The notes under the pieces: generated by a model
What the model saw: the letters and a program-made list of their open reading frames with translations, nothing else
Database searches by the model: none
Told to the model about the DNA's origin: nothing
Shown here: positions 54,544-64,000 of the stretch, one piece after another
Layout of the letters: the number at the start of each line of letters is the position of its first letter
Position numbering within the stretch: the stretch's first letter is position 1
Assembly: GCA_002778195.1 (NCBI GenBank)
Contig: PCDI01000001.1
Span: 5,529,338 to 5,593,337, forward strand
Origin: Raffaelea ambrosiae
Lineage: Eukaryota; Ascomycota; Sordariomycetes; Ophiostomatales; Ophiostomataceae
DNA: 64,000 nucleotides
Direction of reading: 5' to 3'
Translations under genes and position numbers: made by a program

Positions 54544-57372
54544 ACACGGCATCACGGAGCTGTGCTACGGGGTGGACCTGGTCGTCCTGATGCTGAAGCA
54601 GGCGGATAGGGAGCATGCCGGCAAGGGGGGCATTCCATCCCTTGAGCTCCAAGCTTTACAGAGGCCTGGACCCACGGGTGCCGCTATCGAGGCCCGCATC
54701 TATGCCGAGGACCCATACCGCGGGTTCGTTCCCAGCCCGGGTGTCTTCCCGGAAGTTCGCTGGCCAGAGCAGGAGGGCATTCGGATTGACACGTGGATCC
54801 GGTCTGGTCAAGAAATCAGCCTTCATTATGGTATGGCTACCTGTGTCCCCTTGCCATTTCTCTCCCTTCTCAAAACAGGACAAAAACAAAAAAAAACAAA
54901 AAAAAACCGCATCGCTAACAGAATAGACCCTCTGCTGGCCAAGGTCATGGCATACGGCCCCACGAGAGATGCCGCCATTGCAGCGATGGCCAAGGCATGC
55001 AAGGACGGTATCGTTCTCAAGGGGCCAACCACGAATCTGGACTTTGTCGACGCCGTCGTCGCATCCGACACGTTCGGCAAGGGCCGGACCCTCACAAATT
55101 TCCTCGACACGTCCTTTGCCTACACGCCCTGCGGCATTGACATCCTGCACCCCGGCCCCTTCTCGACGATCCAGGACTTCCCCGGCCGCCCCGTCGTCGG
55201 ACACGGCGTCCCCAAGAGCGGGCCCATGGACAGCATCTCCTCGCGGATTGCCAACTTCTTGGTCTCCAACCCAGCAGGGACGGAGGTCATTGAGATCACG
55301 CTCCATGGACCCGAGATGCTCTTCACCGTGGATGCAGTCGTTTCTGTCTGTGGCGCCAAGGCACCTGTGACGGTGGAGGGCACGGAGAAGCCCATGTGGT
55401 CCACTCTGCTGGTCCAAGCGGGCCAGCACTTGAAGGTGGGCGCCATTGAGCCGGGCGCCGGGTGCCGCACGTACCTGGCGGTCCGAGGCGGCTTCCCGGG
55501 CATCCCGCTCATCTTTGGCTCCAAGTCGACGACGCCGAGCCTCAAGTATGGCGGCTACCAGGGCCGGGCTCTGCTGCAGGGCGACTTTCTGCAGCTGGAC
55601 ACGGCCACGTCCTCGTGGGCCGCCGAGACCACGGAGTACAGCATGCCGCCGTCTTTGGTTCCCAGCATGGACGTGGACGAGGTGTATGTGATGCAGGGCC
55701 CGCACGACTCGGCCGACATCATGACCGCGAAGGATCGGGCGATGCTGTACACGACACAGTGGAAAGTCGGCCACAACGCGAGCCGCACTGGTGTACGGAT
55801 GCTGGGCCCGGTGCCCGAATGGGCCAGAACGGACGGCGGTGAGGCCGGCTCGCATCCGTCCAATTATCTCGAGTAGGTGTTGTCCGACCCGAGGCACAAT
55901 GTGGCATCGGTACATGTCTTGCTAACCAGCGTCCCTCCCCCCCCCCCCCCCCCCCCTGCGCAGTTACGGATACCCGTCTCCGGGCGGCGTCAACTGGGGC
56001 GGTGACTCCGCGTGCATTTTCTCCATGGACAGTCCCAACTTTGGCGGCTTGATCTGCTCCACGACGGCGATTTCGTCCGACTTGTGGAAGCTCGGCCAGC
56101 TGAAGCCGGCCAGCACGTTCAAGATGACGCCCGTGACCTTTGCGGATGCCGTCCAGCACACCAAACAGATCGATGCGTACCTTGAAACGGTGGAGAAGGC
56201 CGTCCAGGCCAGAGTGACGCCGGCCAACGCACCCGCCGTGATCGATCCCGGAAAGGTCGTGCTTCCGCGAGCCGAAATCACCGGGGAAGCCGCCATCCTC
56301 AAGACGGTTCCGGCAGGACCAGGAACGCCGCCGAGGCCGCAGGTCATCTACAGACAGGTATGCAGCAGGGATCCATGACTTGGTCCACCAGCTGACACAC
56401 ATTCTAGGGGGGCGATCGATTTCTCATGCTCGAAGTCGGTGGCCAGACCACAGACGTCGCCATCATCGCCCACATCCATCGTCTGGTAGAGCAACTGGAC
56501 AAGGAGCCGTACATCAAGCTCATGACGACCCACGTGGGCTCCGTCATCATCGAGTTCGACCCGCTGGAGATAGGCCAGGCCGACCTGGTCGCGGCGGTCG
56601 ACGCCACGGAGTCCGGCATCCAGCCGGGCCTCGACATCACCATACCCTGCCGCCGCTTCCGCCTGCCGCTGGTCATGGACCACCCGGACCTCCAGGACAG
56701 CATCGCCAAGTACATGGACACGGTGCGCGACAAGGCGGCCTACCTGCCCGACAATGTCGAGTTCCTGCGCAAGTGCAACGGCCTGGCCACCCGGCGCGCC
56801 GTCTTCCAGCGCCTGCTCGACACCACGTACCTCGTGGGCGCCGTCGGCTTCCTGACGGGCACGCCCATGCTGATTCCGCTGACGCCGGAGAACATCCAGA
56901 CGATGAAGTACAACCCGACGCGCGTGTCGACGGTGGGCGGCACCCTCGGCATCGGCGGCGCCATGCTGTCGGTGTACACGGTCGAGCAGCCCGGCGGGTA
57001 CATGATGGCGGCGCGCACGCTCGAGATGTGGGATCCGTACGGCGTCAAGCCCGGCTTCGCGCCCAACAAGCCGTGGCTGCTCGACACGTTCGACCTCGTC
57101 ACCTTTGACGAGTGCAGCGTGGCCGAGTACGACGCGCTCGCGCGCCGCTACTTTGCCGGCTGCTACGAGTGGACCACGGAAGCGTCGACCTTCCACGTCG
57201 GCGCGGCCTACCGGGCCTTCCAGGAAGGCAAGAAGGACCCGCGCATCCTCGCGTACCAGGACGGCCAGAGGAAGGGGCTGGCCGAGCAGGATGCCGCGGA
57301 AAAGGCCATCTACGCCGCGTGGCTCAAGGAGGCCGCGGAGGCCGAGGGCTCGGACGAGACCGCCCAGCCGGT

Positions 57373-57405
<33 letters not shown>

Positions 57406-57643
57406 CCCCAACACCATCCGCGTGACGTCGCCCATGCCGGCGAGTGTGTGGAAGGTGGAGGTGAAGGTGGGCGACGCTCTGCACGAGGGGCGGCTGCTGT
57501 CGATCCTGGAGGCCATGAAGCTGGAGATCAACATCCCGGCACCGCCGGGTTCCGAAGGATTCACGATTGCGTCCATCCGCAAGAAGCCGGGCAGCATTGT
57601 CCATGCGGGCGACGTTCTTTTTGTGGCCAAGCGCAGTACGTGA
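53503..57643 (+). CDS. Urea carboxylase (biotin-dependent, stand-alone)
   Basis: Six exons: 53503-53708, 53769-54039, 54113-54830, 54927-55872, 55964-56357 and 56408-57643; 1,256 residues. The biotin carboxylase domain is first (KRVLIANRGEIAVRCIRACQ, KATGGGGGMGL, FLEMNTRLQVEHGITEL). The carboxyltransferase part follows as a KipA-like segment (IDILHPGPFSTIQDFPGRP) and a KipI-like segment (PYIKLMTTHVGSVIIEFDPL). The biotinyl domain is last, with EAMKLEI carrying the biotin Lys. An Asp-run of 11 links it to the rest. The enzyme turns urea, ATP and bicarbonate into allophanate. The amidase (allophanate hydrolase) half of yeast Dur1,2 is absent, so a separate gene must supply it. Intron 4 ends in a 20-base C-run just before its acceptor. 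GATA sites lie upstream. Confidence 0.95.
55937..55956 (+). repeat. 20-base C homopolymer in urea carboxylase intron 4
   Basis: Uninterrupted C-run directly before the TGCGCAG acceptor, acting as the polypyrimidine tract. Its exact length is uncertain in any read. Confidence 0.8.
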
Positions 57644-57729
57644 GAGGGTGCTAGACAGGTAGAATGTTTGTGAATGGAAGACAAGTCTGGAGAATGGGAC
57701 CGTACATGGCCAAAACAGGCCGCTGCTGC

Positions 57730-60107
57730 TTATGTGCTGTCAAGATCCGCCAAGGACAGCGCCATGTCGGTGTCCATGTCGGCCCACGGCCAGTCGGGCA
57801 GCAGGTCCATAAAGGGGCCCAGTGTCTCTGTGCCGAGGACGCGCTGCAGAGTATCCGGCGAGTCGTACCCGGTCGGTATGGTGGAGAGGCCCAACGCCGG
57901 CGACTCGCTCGGGGTGGACAACGCTTCTGGCGGCACGGGATCCGGTGTGCTGCTTTGCGCGGATGGTCCCTGCCGCGGCCAAGGACCGCCCATGCCCGGG
58001 TAGGTGTCGGCAACGGGCGGCCGCCGTCCCGGGCGGCCGCCGCCGCCGGGGTGCACGCGTCGCGCGGGGTCGGTCCGCTGCATCTCGCGGACGTAGCGTG
58101 CCTTGGCCATGAGGCGGCGGATGGGCCGCCACAAGGCCAGGCGGGTCTCGTCGTCTCTGTTCTCGCGCACCTTCCAGCCCTCGTACACGGCGGTCACGCA
58201 TTCCCAGGCCCGGTCGCAGTCCGGCGAGTGGGGCCGCGTGCACAGCTCGGACAGCACAAAGGCCATGGCCCCCCACTGTATGTGCGTCTTGGAATACCAC
58301 GTCCACTGGATGATGTCCTTGTTCGTCAGGAGCATGCCGGAGATCTCCAGGATGTTGATGGAGGTCTGGAACAGCTCGTCGCGCAGACTGGCGGCCGGCA
58401 GACCCGGCAGGCCCGGAGACGAGGGATCGTCGCTCCTCGTGGCCGCCGCGTAGTGTGTGATGAGCCAGTAGCGAGACAGGATAATGCGCGCCACGGCCGA
58501 CGACAGCAGCTGGAACGGCACCGAGGCGTCGCAGATGGGCAGGTACTTGGTGGTCAGGCGCTCCTCCAGCCTCTGGACGACCACGGCCCGCTGCCGCTTC
58601 AGCGAATCGTGCGCGTCAGAGTCGTCGGAGTCGCCGTCGCCCGGACTGTGGCCACCGGCCGCCGCCCCCGGCTTCGCCATTCTCATCGTCTTCGTCGGCT
58701 TCGTCGTCTTGATGCGGCCGAGTCGCCAGCCGGTCTCGATGGCCTCGCAGCGCACGAGCGTGAGTGTCATGTCGGTGGCGCGGTCCCACCGCTCGGCGGG
58801 CTCCTGGGCCATGTCCTGGGCCAGGTCGTCGTCGTCGACGTGGAGGGGCGGCTTGACGTCGGCGGCCACGAAGCCGCGCGCAATGGGCTCGCTGCAGTGG
58901 TACTCGGACGAGCGGCTGTCGATGATGCAGATCTGCCACCACAGGCGCCGCCGCATCTCCGTCTCAAACGGCTTCAGCCCAAACACGGTGCCGTCGCGGT
59001 GCAGGCCCATGGTCCGCGCAATGTGGTACACGAGCGAGGTCAGCGACCAGGCGGCCCGGGAGTCGTCCTCGTTAGGCAGGGCCGTCAGAAAGAGCACCGC
59101 CGCCTGCAGCATGGTCATGCTCTGCGTGTTGAGCAGGTCGCCGCGCGCGAGCGCCTGCTCGACGGCAAACCGGTAGCGCTGCAGGGCCGTCTCGCGGGGC
59201 TCATCGAGCACAGAGAGGCACTGCGCCGGCGTGAGGCTCACGAGGGCCGCGTAGTGAATCGCACACAGCAGCGCTTCCGTGTGCTTGTCGATCGACTCGA
59301 GCGAGGCCAGGGCATCCCAGTACAGGCGCGTCAGCGTCGGCATGTGGAAGACGCGCACCAGGGGAGCCACGTTCTCGGCAAAGGTGGCGAAGAGGGCCAC
59401 AGACTGGGCCAGCGACGGGTGGTACGGCAGCAGCGAAAAGGCCGTGGACCGGTAGCCGAAGATGGACGCGTTCAGGCCCATGCGTGCGTCGTGGGGGGTG
59501 TCGTAGCCCGTCGCCGTCGACTGCGACGGGGAGTACTCTGCCTCGTAGCCGGCAGCATCCTCGTTTGCCGGCTCGAACAACAGGTCACGGAGCTCCTCGA
59601 CCTCGTTGGACAGCGTGACCCAGAGCACATTGTTGACGTAGTAGCTCTTGGACTCGTCGATCTTCAGGCGGCTGAAGTCTTCGTCAAAGGACTGGTCGGG
59701 GTCGTTGGCCTCCTGGTCCGCCGGCGGCGGCCCCGGGTGTCCCGCGGTGTGCTCTTGCTGGGCTAGACAGAGTTAGTCGGCGGGCAGTCCACACGCATGT
59801 GTTTTCGTATGCACGGCAACCATGCCAACTGCGTACCTGCGCCAAATTGATTGAGGAGGCTCTCCAGGCGGTTCAGCCGCTCGGACAGCTGGGGGACCAC
59901 GCCGGCCCTCGGCCGCTTCGGGGCTCTTCCGCGGCCGGGCGGATACACACAGGCGGCATCGGCTTTCAGACAGTTGGAGCACTGCGGAAGCTGACGGTCG
60001 CATTTGACCCGGCGCTGGCGGCACAGACTGCATGTGCGCACCTGCCTATGCGCTGGCGGCAGATTCTCCACGGCAGATTGCGTCGGGGTGTCTCTGGGCG
60101 GCGTCAT
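57730..60107 (-). CDS. Zn2Cys6 transcription factor, tail to tail with urea carboxylase
   Basis: Two exons: 60107-59837 and 59762-57730, 767 residues. The zinc cluster is near the N-terminus (CSLCRQRRVKCDRQLPQCSN, C-X2-C-X6-C-X6-C-X2-C-X6-C) followed by a Leu-rich coiled coil (LSERLNRLESLLNQF). The fungal transcription factor domain includes RRRLWWQICIIDSRSSEYHC and LLNTQSMTMLQAAVLFLTAL. An Arg/Gly/Pro-rich region and an acidic, hydrophobic end (WPWADMDTDMALSLADLDST) close the protein; the end resembles an activation domain. Its 3' end is 86 bases from the end of urea carboxylase. Whether it controls urea or transport genes is unknown. Confidence 0.9.
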
Positions 60108-60856
60108 CGTTGCGAGCGGGAAATGCGAGAAAGGGCGGGCAGGCAGGGAAATGGTGTTGTCATGCGCATCCAGGAGGGCAGGCAGGGACTTGCGCAGATC
60201 AATGCCAGTGTGCGAGCTCGCGTGGTGGTTCGGCCAAGCTTCGCGGGCATCTTAGTGAGATCGACCGAGTGGGGCTTCGTGAGCTCGGCCGTCGCATAAG
60301 CTTATGCGAAGCCCGAAAAAAAAAAAAGGCTTTCCGCTTACACGACGACAGCACTCGTTGCCCGCGTAAAATGGCCGCCACATTGAAGAACGGCCTGCAA
60401 TTTCATGCTACGCCTTTGCATTATTACATTTTTTCTTGTTTTATTGTGGCTTTTTTTTTGTTCGTTTCTCGCTCTTTGTTCTCTGTCCCTTCGGGCTCGC
60501 ACAACGCCGCAGAAGATGGCTTCAGGGGCCTCCTGTTCAATTTCGTCTCCTCGGCCACGTCCAACTGGACGATCGCGTATACTCGGCCTCAGAGGGGTCT
60601 GACTGAGACCAGTTTGTCGTTGGAAAAGTATGTAAGGACCAGACTGTTCTTCTCCGATCCATACGTAAAGATCTTTTCTTCCCTACCTTTCAATAGTACC
60701 TTCCAATAGTCAACTTCACAAGTCCTATTTGCCGCTCGTTTTGGTCACTTTTTCTTCTTTTCTATCCTTCACTATACTTCAGTTTATCTTGTTCCTCGAG
60801 CTCCCAGGCGACACGCAGAAAATCAAACAGACATATTTCACCTCCGATTGGTCACC
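60108..60856. promoter_or_regulatory. Bidirectional promoter, Zn2Cys6 regulator / MFS transporter
   Basis: About 750 bases between divergent starts. CT-rich stretches lie upstream of the MFS ATG. No gene or specific site recognised. Confidence 0.5.
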
Positions 60857-62669
60857 ATGAGCGATCTACAGGTCACCAAAGAACACGAACCAAGCGACTC
60901 GGCTACAATCGACAACGAAGCCGTCGCCGAGGCTCCGTTCAAGGCACCAGCAGCCGCTCCAGGACAGTCTTGGGGGCAGAATGCCTCGAACGATGGCCCC
61001 GACATCGTGGGCTTTGATGGGAACGATGACCTGCTGAATCCGCAAAACTGGCCGCTGGGCAAGAAAATCGCCGTTACCGCCCTGTGGGCATTGACAACCT
61101 GCTGGATCACCTTCGCATCGGCCATCTATTCTGTCGGCACCCAGGAGATCGCCGAGGAGTTCAATGTCTCGACAGAGGTCGCCACAGCCGGCACGAGTCT
61201 GCTCATCTTTGGCTTCGCTCTTGGGCCCATGTTGTGGGCGCCTTTGTGCGAAGTCTACGGCAGAAAATGGCCAGCTCTTGCTGTGCGTTCCCTGTTCCCA
61301 CCACAGCTGCCCACTTTGCCTCTCTGCTAACAACTTCCCAGCCCTATTTCATCAGCGGCGCCTTTGCTTTCGGCACAGCCACGGCAAAAGACATCCAAAC
61401 CGTTCTCATCACCCGCTTCTTTGCTGGCGTCTTCGGCAGCTCGCCCATCTCCATCACGGGCGGCTCCATTGTCGACATCTGGACCCCTCGCCAGCGCGGC
61501 ACTCCCATGGTGTGCTACGGTATCACCCTGGCCGCGGCACCAACACTGGGCCCCATCATCGGTGGTGCTTTCATCGCGAGTGGTGCCGGGTGGCGGTGGA
61601 CCGAATACCTGACCGGCATTGTCATGATGACCCAGTTCGCTGTCGATGTCCTCTGGCTGGAAGAGAGTCACGCAGACATTCTGCTCACGCGCAAGGCACG
61701 CCAACTTCGGCGGGAAAAGATGGACTTTTCTCTTCATGCCAAGGTGCGAGAAAAAAATTCAAGACCTCAGGAATGTGCTGGCGACAGCTCGCTCACAATG
61801 CTCTCTATTTCTAGTGCGAGGAAACAAGCCCAACTTTCAAAGACCTCCTCACCGCCTACCTCGTCCGTCCGTTTCAGATGCTGCTCGACCCGACGTGTTT
61901 GTTGCTCACCATTTACACGTCATTCGTCTATGGTACAGTCACTGCGGTCTTCAGACCTGTTTTGAATTTGTTTTGAATTTCTTGTACTGACATCTGCTAG
62001 CTATTCTCTATGCATGCCTGGAGAGCTTTGCCTTTGAATACGGTGAATACCGCCAATGGGGCCCCGTCGTCAGCGCTCTTCCATTCCTGGCACTTCTGCT
62101 GGGCTGTCTGGTCGCGGCATGTGCCAACATCTACAACAACATCTACTACGGCAAGAAGTTCGTCGCGAACCACTACAAGCCTGTTCCCGAGGCCAGACTT
62201 CCGCCCATGATGTACGGCAGTTTTGCCTTCTCTGCTGGACTGTTTTTGTTTGGATGTAAGTTGCCATGTGCCTTGGGGCATTTTTATTCTGTATTGTATC
62301 AGCCCTTTCTGACCATTCATTCTAGGGACAAGCTCCAAGCACGTGTCCAACCCTTGGCCGTCCATCGTGGGCGTGTTCTTGACGGGCGTCGGCTTCACCA
62401 CCATCTTCCAGGCCTCTCTGCAGTATTTGGTCGATACCTTCACCCGCTACAGCGCCAGTGCCCTTGCCGCCAATACGTTTGTTCGGTCCATGGCCGCTGG
62501 TGCCTTTCCTCTCTTTGTCTGGCCCATGTACCAAAAGGTCGGCATCGATTGGGGCAGCACCATTTTTGCTTGCATCAGCGTTCTTCTTCTGCCGGCTCCC
62601 TTTTTCTTTTTCAAATGGGGCAAACAAATTCGGTCTCGCGGGAAGTTCAGCAAGTTTTCTACGTACTAG
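60857..62669 (+). CDS. DHA1-type MFS transporter (polyamine/drug exporter group)
   Basis: Five exons: 60857-61282, 61342-61743, 61815-61932, 62001-62255 and 62326-62669; 514 residues. A hydrophilic N-terminus of about 70 residues is followed by NPQNWPLGKKIAVTALWAL, the entry to TM1 in fungal DHA1 proteins. Further signatures: YSVGTQEIAEEFNVSTEVA, GFALGPMLWAPLCEVYGRKW, RFFAGVFGSSPISITGGSI, GWRWTEYLTGIV and ALAANTFVRSMAAGAFPLF. Members are proton antiporters for polyamines, azoles or other small molecules at the plasma membrane. The substrate is not readable. The last codons and the 3' flank are tandemly duplicated. Confidence 0.92.
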
Positions 62670-62820
62670 TCGTGGGATACAGCCGAATTCTGTGCTTTGG
62701 TGTTCACAATCTTGCTCTTAACAATAAACATAGGAAAGGTTAGTCAGTATTCTACGTACTAGTCGTGGGATAATCCTGTGTATTGGCGTTCACAATCTTG
62801 CTCTTTACGATAGACATAGA
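62656..62820 (+). repeat. Imperfect tandem duplication at the 3' end of the MFS gene
   Basis: A segment beginning TCTACGTACTAGTCGTGGGA occurs at 62658 and again at 62751, with matching downstream sequence including GTTCACAATCTTGCTCTT. The period is 93 bases. The first copy includes the stop codon. Confidence 0.8.
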
Positions 62821-64000
62821 CCACTTTCAGAGACAGCTCAAGGAAAATTTGCATTGTGCCCCATTTATGAAAGCACCAAAGCTGATCAGTATACATTTTT
62901 ATTCTTTTTGTTATTCTTTGTTTATTTAGTGTCTTGATCTTTTCCTATTCGCTTGTTCTTTTTTTAAGCAGCTGTGGTCTCACCTTCGTGTCTGCGGGCA
63001 TGGTGGCAACCTGTATACCGAAATTTGAAATGCGTACCAGAAAATCCTGTAATTAGGGGTTTCCGAAATCTCCTGGACTACCTATCTCGCTTGACTGTCT
63101 CTGGGGGTTTAAATACCGAAGTACTCGCTACCCGCAAGCGGTCAATTCCGAGCAGGAGATAACAATAAACGTGTACGCGAAGAAAGATTGGGGTAGCAAG
63201 AATACGATTATCTATGGGGTTCTCCTATCAAACCGGCGTCTTTATCTCAGGATAGTCAGATATCTAATCCACGTTGCATAATTCGCACATGGCAGCTGCT
63301 GTGGCAGCAAAGTACTTTCGATGCGTGCTCATCATCACAGCTTGGGGGTATTAAAGACCGCAGCCGGAGTTTTGCTTCCGGTGCGGTTGGCACATGTAGT
63401 TTCGTGATAGAAGGTCATAAGTACAGTGTGCCGTTATATAAAATATTACATCAACACAGCCTAGTTGCCCATCAAGTAGCACAGCTTGATCTCTCGAAGC
63501 TTCGTAAGTTTGAGTGCCAATACGAGTGATTCGCCTCCTGCTCAGAAGCGCGCAAATGTTTCGCCGGCTATGGTATGTAGACTGGCTCCTTTCGTGTCGT
63601 GGTTCATTATGGTGGGCTATTCGTCGGGAAATATGCGTGAACACGAGCCTTATCAAAAGAAGAAGTTTGTCAGCTGACATCCCTGGCATTGGGTGCAAGA
63701 GAAAAAGTGTGGAGAGTGTGGCAATGTATCAGAATGGTTATGTTGTTATCAACCAAAGATGTAGATTCTTTGTCAGGTACAATCTAAGCGAAATAGAACA
63801 TCATGTAGGCCACAATGGGAGTGGGTGTGTGTAGCAATGCGGGAAGCAGAGGAGCGGAAGACGTTGGTAACATACCTTGCAGATGCAGTCATGTGTAGGC
63901 CGGGCGGTAGCTGTACGGGTGGTTCCGAGCTATCCCAGCATTCTGCAGTTTCCGTTCATGCCTCATTTGTCGTCGTTTCCATCAATATCATACAATAAAC
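62821..64000. other. Intergenic, no gene seen
   Basis: About 1.2 kb to the right edge. Open frames are short and lack motifs. No repeat or RNA gene recognised. Confidence 0.5.

Noticed and set aside
57664..59766. 700-codon plus-strand open frame
   Set aside because: Antisense of the Zn2Cys6 gene, low-complexity His/Arg/Gly/Val composition, no motif.

Overview
The window looks like nuclear DNA of a filamentous ascomycete (Pezizomycotina, most likely Sordariomycetes). The evidence is short spliceosomal introns of about 50-110 bases with GTRNGY donors and CTRAY-type branch points, three Zn2Cys6 transcription factors, a LaeA-like methyltransferase, many MFS transporters, and a fungal gasdermin-like gene beside a subtilisin-like protease. 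Exon boundaries were placed by hand. For the multi-exon genes the exon lengths add up to a whole number of codons, which supports the models.

Layout. 1-3.7 kb: the 5' tip of a secreted-protein gene (-) and a three-RRM Nam8/TIA-1-like RNA-binding protein (-). 3.7-13.1 kb: about 9.4 kb in which I find no gene. 13.1-18.2 kb: a GNAT acetyltransferase (+), a GH88 unsaturated glucuronyl hydrolase (-) and a PiT-family phosphate permease (-). 19.8-25.3 kb: a sugar-transporter gene (-) carrying one in-frame TGA, divergent from a Zn2Cys6 regulator (+), with a cluster of CreA-type sites between them. 25.7-31.3 kb: the most interesting segment. A gasdermin-like gene (+) lies tail to tail with a 968-residue protein carrying a complete C-terminal subtilisin (S8) triad (-), and a single-pass membrane protein (+) is divergent from the protease. 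This has the layout of the fungal regulated-cell-death / allorecognition modules of the HET-Q1/HET-Q2 type. 31.7-35.0 kb: a gene graveyard with an aminoglycoside-phosphotransferase-like gene lacking its N-lobe, a 50-residue sugar-transporter relic and a broken DUF2264 gene.

35.5-49.2 kb: a MetX-like alpha/beta hydrolase, an 11-exon LaeA-like methyltransferase, a zinc-dependent polyol dehydrogenase divergent from a Dal5-type anion transporter, an unrecognised and apparently broken small gene, and an HpcH/HpaI aldolase divergent from a Zn2Cys6 regulator. Dehydrogenase, transporter, aldolase and regulator could form a small sugar-acid or polyol catabolic group. 49.8-50.6 kb: a GPI-anchored, internally repeated cell-surface protein. 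50.6-53.5 kb: no gene seen, with an AT-rich patch. 53.5-62.7 kb: a stand-alone urea carboxylase with GATA-factor sites upstream, a Zn2Cys6 regulator tail to tail with it, and a DHA1-type MFS transporter. 62.7-64 kb: no gene seen.

I saw no rRNA, convincing tRNA, transposon or CRISPR array.
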